From contig CAYUVF010000019.1 of NCBI GenBank assembly GCA_964448045.1, positions 1-63,986 of the forward strand: a DNA stretch of 63,986 bases. The letters run 5' to 3'. The first letter of the stretch is position 1; each line of letters begins with the position of its first letter. The stretch comes from CAYUVF01 sp964448045 (GTDB lineage: Bacteria > Bacteroidota > Rhodothermia > Rhodothermales > Salinibacteraceae). The position numbers and the translations under genes are program-made. Shown here one piece after another: positions 46,278 to 55,084 of this stretch. Below the pieces are notes generated by a model. The model saw nothing but the letters and a program-made list of their open reading frames with translations, had not been told where the DNA came from and searched no databases.

Positions 46278-47570
46278 ATGCCTGTCGCCGATTCCTCAAC
46301 GGCTGAACGCATCCGCCGTGCAGCGGCGGGCCGTCCGCTGGTCGACATTATCGTACAGCTGCTGGCCGGGCCGCTCGCCGACGCGCCTGGCGCCACGGGT
46401 CGGCATACGCTGCTGGCCATCTGCCCGAACTCGGAGACGGTGACGCGGGCGGCGCTCCTGGCCGCGCAGGAGGCGAACGCGCCGCTCCTCTACGCTGCCA
46501 CGCTGAATCAGGTGGATCGCGACGGCGGATACACCGGATGGACGCCCGCCGATCTCGCCGATTTCGTCGCCGATGAGACCGCGCGCCTTGGCGTAGACGT
46601 GCCCGTCATCCTCGGGCTCGACCACGGCGGGCCGTGGAAGAAAGACGCCCATGCCGAGGCCGATCTGCCGTACGACGAAACGCTCGCTGAGGTGACCCGC
46701 TCGCTCGACGCCTGCATCGACGCCGGCTACGAGCTGCTGCACCTCGACCCAACGGTCGACCTCCGCCTGCCGCCCGGCACCCCCGTCCCCGTGGAGGACA
46801 TCGTCGCCCGCACGGTGGAGCTTCTCGACCACGCCGAAGCGTACCGGAACCAGCAGGGGCGCGGCCCGCTGGCCTACGAGGTGGGCACCGAGGAAGTCGG
46901 CGGCGGATTGCAGACGACCGAGCGGTTCACCGCCTTTCTGGATCAGCTTGAAGCCGCGCTCGACCGCCACGATCTCCCGCAGCCGAGCTTCGTCGTCGGC
47001 GACGTGGGCACGCGGCTCGACACCGAGCACTTCAACGCCGTGCGCGCCGAGCAGCTCACCACGCACGCTAAGCGCATCGGCGCGCTCATTAAAGGGCACT
47101 ACACCGACGACGTGGCGCATCCGGAGGCGTACCCGCTCAGCGGGATGGGCGGCGCGAATGTGGGCCCGGGCCTCTCGGCTGCTGAGTACGCTGCGTTGAT
47201 GGATCTGGTGACACTGGAGCAGCGCGTCGGGCGCGACTCCGGTTTCAAGGAGGCGCTGCGGACGGCGGTCGTCGACAGCGGACGCTGGAAAAAGTGGCGG
47301 CACCCCGAGGAGTCGGAGCTGGCGTTCGACGAACTGGCGCCAGAGCGACAAGAATGGCTCGTCGAAACCGGCAGCCGCTACGTGTGGACCGATCCGGCAG
47401 TCGAGACCGCTCGGGAGACGCTGTACGCGAACGTTGCCCCCTTCCGCGGTGCCGAGGCGTTCGTCACCTGGCGCGTCAAAACAGCCATCCTGCGCTATTT
47501 TCACGCCTTCAACCTTACCGACTTCAACGACCGGCTGCTGGAGCATCTACCCGATCTGCAGGCAGAGTAG
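46278..47570 (+). CDS. Tagatose-bisphosphate aldolase non-catalytic subunit-like protein (GatZ/KbaZ family)
   Basis: This 430-residue protein belongs to the GatZ/KbaZ family: VTRAALLAAQEANAPLLYAATLNQVDRDGGYTGW-type N-terminal region (residues about 55-90), VILGLDHGGPWKKD near residue 115, YEVGTEEVGGGL near 205, and LIKGHYTDDVAHPEAYPLSGMGGANVGPG near 275. In enterics this subunit supports the GatY/KbaY aldolase; here the catalytic partner is not present. Sugar or sugar-phosphate metabolism is inferred. ATG at 46278 fits. Confidence 0.88.
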   Translation: MPVADSSTAERIRRAAAGRPLVDIIVQLLAGPLADAPGATGRHTLLAICPNSETVTRAALLAAQEANAPLLYAATLNQVDRDGGYTGWTPADLADFVADETARLGVDVPVILGLDHGGPWKKDAHAEADLPYDETLAEVTRSLDACIDAGYELLHLDPTVDLRLPPGTPVPVEDIVARTVELLDHAEAYRNQQGRGPLAYEVGTEEVGGGLQTTERFTAFLDQLEAALDRHDLPQPSFVVGDVGTRLDTEHFNAVRAEQLTTHAKRIGALIKGHYTDDVAHPEAYPLSGMGGANVGPGLSAAEYAALMDLVTLEQRVGRDSGFKEALRTAVVDSGRWKKWRHPEESELAFDELAPERQEWLVETGSRYVWTDPAVETARETLYANVAPFRGAEAFVTWRVKTAILRYFHAFNLTDFNDRLLEHLPDLQAE

Positions 47571-47662
47571 CGCCGTTCCGCTCCCCTCGCCCATCCGCCC
47601 ATGATACTCATTCCCTCTCATGATGTCACCATACTTCGTGAGATACAGATTCCGTTCATGCC

Positions 47663-47691
47663 GTAGAGACGCGCCAGCGGCGCATCTCTAC
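47663..47691. repeat. Palindromic repeat with gtagaga arms, copy 2
   Basis: Arms gtagagacgcgcc and ggcgcatctctac pair with one G-T mismatch around agc. It shares its gtagaga/tctctac ends with 12411-12439. It lies between the aldolase-like gene and the TonB receptor stop. Confidence 0.7.
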
Positions 47692-47735
47692 CCGTGGCGT
47701 GGGGACGGCCCCGACATTGGGAATTTGATTCCGTA

Positions 47736-47771
47736 TAAAAAGGGGGACTCCAGCTCGCGCCGAAGTCCCCC
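47736..47771 (-). terminator. Rho-independent terminator of the TonB receptor gene
   Basis: On the minus strand the stem pairs 47764-47771 with 47742-47749 (gggggact / agtccccc) and is followed by five T. It lies 27 bp after the receptor stop codon. Confidence 0.85.
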
Positions 47772-47797
47772 GAGGCAATCGCTACGACCGTTGCGGA

Positions 47798-50497
47798 TCA
47801 GAAGGTGACCCTCATACTCGTGTAGACATAGCGGCCATTGAACCCGAAGGGCGAGGCCGTCGAGAAGGGAAAGATGCCGAGGAAGTTTTCGCCATCGGGT
47901 GTGAGATCCGGGTAGTTATCGAGCAGGTTGCGCGCGCCCACGGAGAGCGTCACGTAATCCGGCACGACCTCGTATCCGGCCACCATATCGACGATCCACT
48001 CTTCGGAGAGGCGGAAGTCTTCGACCTCGGTGTCATCAGCCACCAGCACCTCGCCATAGCGCGTGGCGCCGAGCGTGAGACTGAAGGGTCCCTTCTCGTA
48101 GGTGCTCGTCAGGTTGAGCGTATTCTCCGGTCGCTCCTTCTCCAGCTCCAGCCGGGCTTCGCGCCCAAAAATGCTCTCACCGAAGTCCTGGCTCAGCGCC
48201 GCGGGCGTGCGCACATCGCTCACGAGGCGGTTACGCGACTCATTGAACGCCGCCTTCAGTGTGAGGGAAGCGTCGTCGCCAATCAGCGTGCGGTAGGACG
48301 CCGTCAGGTCGAGCCCCCAGGTCCGCGTATCGATGGCGTTAGAAAACACCTGCACGCGCTGCGCGCCGAACTGCGATACGAGGTTTTCGATTTGCTCCCC
48401 GGCCAGATTGCCCGAGAGGATGATGCGGTCGTTGATGTCGACGAAGAAGACATCGGCGGTGAAGGTGAAGCTCTGCGTGGGACTCACGGCCATGCCGCCA
48501 CTGAGGTTGAAGGAGGTTTCCTCTTCGAGATCGGGCACGCCCAGGGCCTCGGCGACCTGGCTTTCATTGTTGAAGAGGCCCACTTCGAACGGCACGTTAT
48601 CGATGAACGTGGTCGAGACTTTCGAGAAGTAGCGCTGCGCGAGATTCGGCGCGCGGAAGCCGGTGCTCGCCGCACCGCGGAAGATGAGCTCCTCCTGCGG
48701 CTGGAAACGCACGGCCAGCTTGCCGTTGATCGTCTCGCCGAAGTCGCTGTAGCTCTCAAAACGCCCGGCCAGGTTGACAAAGAACTGCTCCGTCACGTCC
48801 GCCTCCAGGTCGAGGTAGGCACCCACGTTGGTGCGGCTCTCATCGACCTCCTGCTCGGGCCGGAAGCCGGGAAAGACCTGCGCACCGGGCGCCGCGCGTC
48901 CGCCATTCTGGTTCTCTTTGACGGGGCCGTCGATCCACGAGGCCTCTTCGCCCGCTTCAATCTCGTACTCATCCAGCCGGACGATGGCACCCGCGCCTAC
49001 GTTGAGCGGACCGGCAAAGCCCACATCGTACGTCCGGCTCACATCGAGCATCGCATGCGACTGCCGCACGCCCACCGTTCCGGCAAAAAACTCGGTCTGG
49101 TTCGAGTTGGGACCCAGCGTTACGTTGAGCGAGTTGGTGATATTGTACTCGAAATCGTTCGCGCCGGTCTGCACGTTGAGGTCGTAATTCCAGCTTCCCA
49201 ACATGCCGCGCAGACCGACCGAGCCCGAGTAGTCGTTGATCTTGATGTCGAACTCCGGCAGAAACCCGATGGGGTAAATCTGCGGCCAGTTGCGACCGCC
49301 CAGCGCGCGCCGGTAGAAGCCCTGGCCGAGCGCGTCGCGGTAGCTGTATCCGCCAAAGGCGTACACCTCGGCACTCTCACTGATGGGCAGGGCACTATCC
49401 GTCCAGATGTAAAAGTTATCGGATTCGCCGTCGCCCCAGTGGAAGTTGGGCTGGCCCACAGGATTATTTTTATCGACGACCTCGTTCACCCCGTCGCCGT
49501 CCATGTCGCGCACGACATCGCCGTCGCCTTCTTCGACCTGATCACGCGGATCGGGGCCGGCGCGGTTCGTCGGGTCGCGCAGGCGCACCTCGCTGAACAG
49601 GTTGATGTGCCCCTCTTCGCCGAGAGGAACGCCGTACGACGCGCTGATGTCATGCGTCGTCCCATCGTTCGAATAGTCATCGGTCACGTACCCCCCCAGC
49701 TTGTACGAGACCCCCAGGGGCAGCGGATCGTCCTTCAGCTGGATGTTGACCACGCCCGCGATCGCATCGGAGCCGTACTGGGCCGCCGCTCCGTCGCGCA
49801 GCACTTCAATCTGCTCGATGGCGCTGGCCGGAATGGCGTTGAGGTCGACCGTGCTGGAGCCTTTCTGGATGCCCGAACCCAGCCGGTTGACGAGGGCCGA
49901 TTTGTGGCGCCGCTTGCCGTTGATGAGCACCAGCGTATGATCGGGACTGAGGCCGCGCAGCGAGAAGGGGCGCAGCGCGTCCATCCCATCGGCCACCGTC
50001 TGGCGCGGGAAGTTGACCGAGGGCGACACCTGTTGCAGGATCAGCCCTGTCTCGGCTGTGCCCGTCACTTCGAGATCCTCGGTGCTGAAGACATCGACCG
50101 GCACGGCCAACTCATCGGCGGCGGTGCGCCCGGCACGCGACCCGACGGTCACGGTCACGCCTTCGCCCTGAATGGGCGCCTCCTGCAGCGTGAAGTCGCG
50201 CTCCAGCGTCTGCCCGGCCCCGATGCGTATGCCCGTCACCGATTGCCGCTGATAGCCGATGAACGTGACCACGACAGCATACTGGCCCGGCGGGATGCCA
50301 CTGATACGGTAGGTGCCGTCATTACTCGTGGCCGTGCCCAGCTGCGTGCCACGCAGCACCACATTGGCGCCAACCAGCGGCTCGCCCTCCGTGTCCGTAA
50401 CCTGTCCGGTGAGCGTTCCCGTTTGCTGCGCGAATCCAACATGGGCAACGCCAAAAAGCAAGCATGCACTCAGCAAGAGGGTGGTAACATGTCGCAT
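47798..50497 (-). CDS. TonB-dependent receptor with carboxypeptidase-regulatory-like N-terminus
   Basis: This 899-residue outer membrane receptor has a signal peptide, then a carboxypeptidase-regulatory-like beta-sandwich (GTLTGQVTDTEGEPLVGANVVLRGTQ, residues about 25-110), a plug domain (VDVFSTEDLEVTGTAETGLILQQ to GDAAAQYGSDAIAGVVNIQLKD), and a 22-stranded barrel ending YVYTSMRVTF. Substrate is unknown; no SusD-like partner is adjacent, so it is not a typical Sus pair. Confidence 0.95.
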   Translation of the reverse strand: MRHVTTLLLSACLLFGVAHVGFAQQTGTLTGQVTDTEGEPLVGANVVLRGTQLGTATSNDGTYRISGIPPGQYAVVVTFIGYQRQSVTGIRIGAGQTLERDFTLQEAPIQGEGVTVTVGSRAGRTAADELAVPVDVFSTEDLEVTGTAETGLILQQVSPSVNFPRQTVADGMDALRPFSLRGLSPDHTLVLINGKRRHKSALVNRLGSGIQKGSSTVDLNAIPASAIEQIEVLRDGAAAQYGSDAIAGVVNIQLKDDPLPLGVSYKLGGYVTDDYSNDGTTHDISASYGVPLGEEGHINLFSEVRLRDPTNRAGPDPRDQVEEGDGDVVRDMDGDGVNEVVDKNNPVGQPNFHWGDGESDNFYIWTDSALPISESAEVYAFGGYSYRDALGQGFYRRALGGRNWPQIYPIGFLPEFDIKINDYSGSVGLRGMLGSWNYDLNVQTGANDFEYNITNSLNVTLGPNSNQTEFFAGTVGVRQSHAMLDVSRTYDVGFAGPLNVGAGAIVRLDEYEIEAGEEASWIDGPVKENQNGGRAAPGAQVFPGFRPEQEVDESRTNVGAYLDLEADVTEQFFVNLAGRFESYSDFGETINGKLAVRFQPQEELIFRGAASTGFRAPNLAQRYFSKVSTTFIDNVPFEVGLFNNESQVAEALGVPDLEEETSFNLSGGMAVSPTQSFTFTADVFFVDINDRIILSGNLAGEQIENLVSQFGAQRVQVFSNAIDTRTWGLDLTASYRTLIGDDASLTLKAAFNESRNRLVSDVRTPAALSQDFGESIFGREARLELEKERPENTLNLTSTYEKGPFSLTLGATRYGEVLVADDTEVEDFRLSEEWIVDMVAGYEVVPDYVTLSVGARNLLDNYPDLTPDGENFLGIFPFSTASPFGFNGRYVYTSMRVTF

Positions 50498-50662
50498 AGG
50501 TATGGATGGGGTTTGTGAAATAAAACGTGGGGTTGCATTCTCTGCAATCGGACTTCCTCTGTGAATATACAGTATAATCTGTTACATGTCAGTCCGTCGC
50601 GCCCTTATCATCGGGGTCGTTACGGCACGATCACACTCCCACACGCTCCGTTATCCGGCCGG

Positions 50663-51499
50663 ATGAACGACGAGATCTGCGTCGACTTTCTGCAGTGGTG
50701 CCTCCCGAAGCTCGGCAAGCGCTGGGACGGCTTCCGGAAAGTGCGCGGCCAGGTCTGCAAGCGGATCGCCCGGCGGATGCAGGCGCTCGATCTGCACAGC
50801 CTCGACGCCTACCGCGCCCACCTCAACGCCCAGCCCGATGAATGGGCCCGGCTTGATGCGATGTGCCGCATCACCATCTCTCGCTTCTATCGCGACCGCG
50901 GCGTGTTCGACGCCCTGCGCGAGCCCCTTCTCCCCAATCTGCTCCGCCGCAATCGCGAGCGCGGCGCCTCCGTCCTCCGCATCTGGAGTGCGGGCTGCGC
51001 CTCGGGCGAAGAAGCCTACACGCTGCAGATCATTGGGCACCACGAACTGCGCGAGGAGGAGCCGGAATGCACGCTGCACATCACCGCCACCGATGCCCAG
51101 GCGCACATGCTGGAGCGGGCGCGGCGCGGCTGCTATCCGCAGGGCACACTCAAAGAGCTGCCCACAGCGTGGATCGACCGGGCATTCAGCATTGAGGAAT
51201 CGCGCGAGTCCGAGCCGTACTGCATCCGCCCGGCGTACAAGCGGCACATCGACTGGCGGCAGCAGGACATCCGGAAAACGATGCCGGAGGGACCGTTCCC
51301 CCTCATCCTCTGCCGCAATCTCGTCTTCACGTATTTCGACGCGGATGGGCAGCGCGCCTGCCTCCACCGATTGCTGGACCGGCTCGCGCCCGGCGGACTG
51401 CTCATCCTTGGCAAGCACGAGGCGCTGCCTGACGGCGATTGGCCGCTGACGGCGTGGGACGAACACAAGCGGATCTATCGCTACCCGCCCTCCACGTGA
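50663..51499 (+). CDS. CheR-type methyltransferase (orphan)
   Basis: This 278-residue protein has the CheR layout: a helical N-domain (residues 1-70) with FYRDRGVFDALREPLLPNLL, then the SAM loop RIWSAGCASGEEAYTLQI near residue 115, and ILCRNLVFTYFDADGQRACLHRLLDRLAPGGLLILGKHE near residue 215. CheR usually methylates chemoreceptors, but no receptor or Che gene is in the window. ATG at 50663 is used. It is divergent from the TonB receptor gene. Confidence 0.85.
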   Translation: MNDEICVDFLQWCLPKLGKRWDGFRKVRGQVCKRIARRMQALDLHSLDAYRAHLNAQPDEWARLDAMCRITISRFYRDRGVFDALREPLLPNLLRRNRERGASVLRIWSAGCASGEEAYTLQIIGHHELREEEPECTLHITATDAQAHMLERARRGCYPQGTLKELPTAWIDRAFSIEESRESEPYCIRPAYKRHIDWRQQDIRKTMPEGPFPLILCRNLVFTYFDADGQRACLHRLLDRLAPGGLLILGKHEALPDGDWPLTAWDEHKRIYRYPPST

Positions 51500-51505
51500 C
51501 TCTCA

Positions 51506-53224
51506 TTAGCGGATAAACTCGACGCGGGCGATCTGTCCGTCTGCGTTGACCTGATAGACCGCAATCACCCGAACCGGCCCCTGCGTCGACATTCCCGTAA
51601 CGCGTTCGCGGTCGATGACCGTACGCCCGAGGACGATGCGGTTGGTGATCTCGGCGTGCAGATTCGTTGCCTGCTCGAACAGCCGGCTGTAGCCGGTGCG
51701 CATCCGCTCTTTGCCGCGAAATTGCAGCTGGTTCGGATAGCTGTACACCGCCACCGTGTCGGCAAATGCGTCCAGGAAGCCCTCGATGTCGCGGGCGTTG
51801 TACGCGTTGAGTTGCTGCTGAACGGCGGCCTCCGGCGTCCGCTCGATCAGCGAATCAGGCGCAATGACGGCGCCGTCCTTCACGACGCGATGGAGGTCGA
51901 CCACGCGGTGCAGATCCTCCAGCGGATTCGCGTTGAGCACGAGCAGATCCGCCTGCATGCCCGGCGCGAGGCGCCCGAGGTCGTCGCGGCCCATCAGCCG
52001 GGCGCCGCCGATGGTCGCCGTCGCGAGGATCTCCTTCGGCGTGAGTCCGGCCGCGCGCATCAGCTCGAACTCGCGCACGAGCGCCGGCCCGTGCGGCGAT
52101 CCGATGTTGCCCGCATCCGTCCCCGCGGCGAGGGTGACGCCCGCGTCGTGCAGGCGCTTGAGATTGCGGATGGCCGTCGAATCGGCAGCGACCGGCTGGC
52201 CCGATTGCATCCGCTGGCGGGCCGAGGAGGGCACGAGCGAATCCGGCAGCGTGCGGAGGTCGAACAGCGATCCGATCACGTCTTTCTGCCCGAGGCGGTG
52301 CTCGGCCATCGTCAGGTCGAGCTGCTGTGCAAAGGTTTCGCCGTAGCGCTCGCTGACCATCAGCGTGGGCGTGTAGATGACGTCGTTATCGCGCAGGAGC
52401 TGCACGAAGGCATCGTCGACGGCGCGATCGAAGACGCTGTGGACGAGGATCTCAGCCCCGGCCTCGACGGCGGCGCGAGCCGTCTCCAGCTGCGTGGCGT
52501 GGACGGCAACGCGTGTGCCCGCGGCGTGCGCCTCGTCGATCGTCGCATCGACCACCGGGCGGAACGCGGCAGGCGTTTCATTGGGACGCACGATGTACCA
52601 GATCTTGATCAGGTCGAACCCGGCGTCGATTTGCTCGCGGACGATCTGCCGCGCCTGCTCGGGCGAGTCGACCTTGAGGATCGGCGGGTCGTCGGTCGTC
52701 AGCTCCGAAGGCTGCACGCTGGAGAGGAGCGGCCCGGCGGCGACAACGGTCGGCGCCTGCCGGATCGAATCGGCCATGGCCCGCACCCGCAGGTTCCACT
52801 CGGGCCCGCCCACGTCCACCACCGAGGTGATACCGCTGCGCAGGTAGCGGGCGAACGTATCCGGCAGCCGCTCTTTGATCCGCGCCAACTCCTCGGCATA
52901 CGGCCGCGCGCTGCGCAGGTCGATCACGTCGGGGCGCGTGTAGAGGCCGCCGCTCTGGAAGAAGTGCACGTGCCCATCCACCAGCCCCGGCATCACGTAC
53001 TTGCCGCTGACGTCCATGACGGTGGCGCCGTCGGGGACGTCGATCTCATCTGCCGGGCCGACGGCCGCGATCGTACCGTCTTCGATCAGCACGGTGGCGT
53101 TGGGGGTCGGCGCCTCCTCCGCCGGATCGATGACTGTGCCACCGACGAGGGCGATGGGTTGGGCGGCGAGGGGCGCTACCGCCAGCATGAAGCAGAAGAC
53201 GAGGATCCAGTATCGGTAGCGCAT
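51506..53224 (-). CDS. Exported amidohydrolase with C-terminal SnoaL-like domain
   Basis: This 572-residue protein has a signal peptide ending LAAQP and an amidohydrolase domain: MPGLVDGHVHFFQSGG near residue 90 (metal-binding HxH), AGTRVAVHATQLETARAAVEAGAEILVHS near 250, and LAAGTDAGNIGSPHGPALVREF near 370 with the catalytic Asp. From about residue 460 a SnoaL/NTF2-like region follows (VQQQLNAYNARDIEGFLDAFAD to VRVIAVYQVNADGQIARVEFIR). The fusion is unusual. Substrate is not known. Confidence 0.9.
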   Translation of the reverse strand: MRYRYWILVFCFMLAVAPLAAQPIALVGGTVIDPAEEAPTPNATVLIEDGTIAAVGPADEIDVPDGATVMDVSGKYVMPGLVDGHVHFFQSGGLYTRPDVIDLRSARPYAEELARIKERLPDTFARYLRSGITSVVDVGGPEWNLRVRAMADSIRQAPTVVAAGPLLSSVQPSELTTDDPPILKVDSPEQARQIVREQIDAGFDLIKIWYIVRPNETPAAFRPVVDATIDEAHAAGTRVAVHATQLETARAAVEAGAEILVHSVFDRAVDDAFVQLLRDNDVIYTPTLMVSERYGETFAQQLDLTMAEHRLGQKDVIGSLFDLRTLPDSLVPSSARQRMQSGQPVAADSTAIRNLKRLHDAGVTLAAGTDAGNIGSPHGPALVREFELMRAAGLTPKEILATATIGGARLMGRDDLGRLAPGMQADLLVLNANPLEDLHRVVDLHRVVKDGAVIAPDSLIERTPEAAVQQQLNAYNARDIEGFLDAFADTVAVYSYPNQLQFRGKERMRTGYSRLFEQATNLHAEITNRIVLGRTVIDRERVTGMSTQGPVRVIAVYQVNADGQIARVEFIR

Positions 53225-53235
53225 GACAGGCTCAG

Positions 53236-53625
53236 TTAACGTGGAGTTATAAATTTTTCGATCCATGTCGCCAGTTCGGCTTCGGTAACTTCACCCGCGG
53301 CCACCCCCTCGATGACCTGCACGATTTCGGGCTCATCGGGCATGAAACGATGGCCATTTTGAAAAAGAAAAACCCGCGCAGCAAGCAATCCTGCCCGCTT
53401 ATTCCCGTCCACAAATGGATGATTGCGGATGATACCGAAGCAATAGGCTGCGGCCAACTCATGAACGGATGGATCACTGTACGCGAACCGATTGCGCGGC
53501 CGTCCAAGAGCGCTTTCTAATAGTCCCTGATCCCGGATGCCGGACGTGCCGCCAAATCGATCCAGAGATTCCGCATGCAGCGCCCTAATCAGCGATTCCG
53601 ATAGCCACGAGGGTTCGCGTTTCAT
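53236..53625 (-). CDS. doc: Doc-type toxin (Fic fold)
   Basis: This 129-residue protein has the Doc signature HPFVDGNKRAG near residue 69, plus GGTSGIRDQGLLESALGRPRNRF and LAAAYCFGIIRNHPF, matching Doc family members. In the P1 system Doc inactivates EF-Tu by phosphorylation. It is directly downstream of the AbrB-like antitoxin (13-bp gap), and its stop is close to the amidohydrolase start. Confidence 0.93.
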   Translation of the reverse strand: MKREPSWLSESLIRALHAESLDRFGGTSGIRDQGLLESALGRPRNRFAYSDPSVHELAAAYCFGIIRNHPFVDGNKRAGLLAARVFLFQNGHRFMPDEPEIVQVIEGVAAGEVTEAELATWIEKFITPR

Positions 53626-53637
53626 AGGGGCACCGAC

Positions 53638-53865
53638 TTACTCGGCCAGCTTGCGAAACGCGTTTCGATGCGTGCGCATGAACTCGCGGGCGTCCTCCAC
53701 AGCATCGGCAAAATCCGGATCATACGGCGTGAGGCGCAGCCCCTCTGGCGTGTGCACCACGAACAATTCATCCCCCTCCTCAACGTTGAGTTCGTCGAGC
53801 GTGGTGCGAGGGAGGATGACACCGAGCGAATTTCCCACCTTGCGAACTTTTAGTGCTTCCGACAT
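53638..53865 (-). CDS. AbrB/MazE-like antitoxin
   Basis: This 75-residue protein has the SpoVT-AbrB swapped-hairpin motif VRKVGNSLGVILPRTTLDELNVEEGDEL and a short acidic tail (DFADAVEDAREFMRTHR) likely to bind the toxin. It precedes doc, forming a toxin-antitoxin pair in which an AbrB-type protein replaces the usual Phd. ATG at 53865 is chosen over a TTG at 53871. Confidence 0.9.
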   Translation of the reverse strand: MSEALKVRKVGNSLGVILPRTTLDELNVEEGDELFVVHTPEGLRLTPYDPDFADAVEDAREFMRTHRNAFRKLAE

Positions 53866-53904
53866 GACCAATCAAGCGTTTATACCCGCATATTTTGCGT
53901 TGTT

Positions 53905-53916
53905 TAACATATGTTA
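53905..53916. promoter_or_regulatory. Palindrome upstream of the antitoxin gene
   Basis: The perfect palindrome taacatatgtta lies 39 bp upstream of the antitoxin start, in a short AT-rich stretch. It is a good candidate for self-repression by the AbrB-like antitoxin. Confidence 0.6.
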
Positions 53917-53934
53917 TAACTTGAAGATCCCGCT

Positions 53935-54840
53935 TTACGCCGGCCACGCCCCCTGCTCCTTCAGCGCCGTCTCCGCCGCGGCGCGGCCCTGCGCGATCCA
54001 GTCGTTGAGCCGGACCCGGTCGAAGTCAAGCCCGGAGCCCAGCGGCGCCTCGGGCTCGATGATCAGGTGCTCATAAAAGCGGTAGGGGTGCCCCTTGGCG
54101 TCGCGGAGCGTCACGCCTGCCTCCTCGGCCTGCTTCACGAGCCGGTTGATGCGCAGAAACGTGCGGAGATCGTTCTGAAACGTCTCATCGAGCAGGATGG
54201 CGAGGCTCCGCTGGGCTACGTCGATGATGTTCGAGGGTCGCATCGACGCGGGCGGCTTGTCGCGCGGCTCGGTGGTAATGATGACAATGCGCCGCGGATG
54301 GTGCCTAATCACGTCGCCCAGCGGGGTGATGTTGCGCAAGCCGCCATCGACAAACGATTCGCCTCCGATCTCGTGAGGCGGCCAGATGACGGGGATCGTC
54401 GTCGAGGCGAACACGAGCTCCTCGAAGCGCGGGCTCTGCGGGCGAATCGGCAGGTAGTTTCCGCTCTCCAGCTTGACGACGCCCACCTCCAGCGGGATGT
54501 TGATTGATTCGGGGTCGACCTCGCGGCGGATCAGCTCTAACAGCGGCGTGTTGTCGTAGAGGCCGTTCCGCCCGGCCAGCACATTGAACAGCACCCACGG
54601 CCAACGGCCCCGGTAGACATCGTCCCGCTTGATCGTCCGCCAGATCTGGCCGAGCCGGTCCAGGCGCTCACAGGCGACCATCGTCCCATTCAGCGCACCG
54701 ACGGAGACGCCCGCGACGCAGTCGTATGTGAATCCGTTTTCGTTGAGCACCTCCAGCGCACCCAGCTGAAACGCGCCCTTCGAGCCGCCGCCCGAGAGCA
54801 CCAGCGCCCGGTCCGGGCGCCCTTCTGTTGCCGTGTCCAT
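53935..54840 (-). CDS. Patatin-like phospholipase
   Basis: This 301-residue lipid acyl hydrolase has the oxyanion motif LSGGGSKGAFQLGAL near residue 16, the nucleophile elbow AGVSVGALNG near residue 45 (catalytic Ser), and the dyad Asp in SFVDGGLRNITPLGDV near residue 167. No signal peptide is seen, so it is likely cytoplasmic or membrane-associated. No partner is recognised nearby. Confidence 0.93.
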   Translation of the reverse strand: MDTATEGRPDRALVLSGGGSKGAFQLGALEVLNENGFTYDCVAGVSVGALNGTMVACERLDRLGQIWRTIKRDDVYRGRWPWVLFNVLAGRNGLYDNTPLLELIRREVDPESINIPLEVGVVKLESGNYLPIRPQSPRFEELVFASTTIPVIWPPHEIGGESFVDGGLRNITPLGDVIRHHPRRIVIITTEPRDKPPASMRPSNIIDVAQRSLAILLDETFQNDLRTFLRINRLVKQAEEAGVTLRDAKGHPYRFYEHLIIEPEAPLGSGLDFDRVRLNDWIAQGRAAAETALKEQGAWPA

Positions 54841-55084
54841 CGCAAGCCTCCCTGTCGTTATCCCGGAATCCAGAAGATAAAGGCTGAATCGATTTTCCCG
54901 TTTCGGATAGAGACGATGCCCATCGAAATCAGCCGGCTTAGCAACCCGCGTTGCTCACCGGAGTGAGCCACGCAACCTGCCCGCCCGTAAGCAATATACG
55001 GATTGATCTGGTCGTTCGGTCGTGCGCGCCTCGGCTTGGCTCGTGCGCCGTCTCATCGCTACCTCCAACAAGCCCCCCGACACC

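Noticed and set aside
53638..53865. Phd antitoxin
   Set aside because: The sequence has the AbrB/SpoVT hairpin pattern and no Phd/YefM N-terminal motif.
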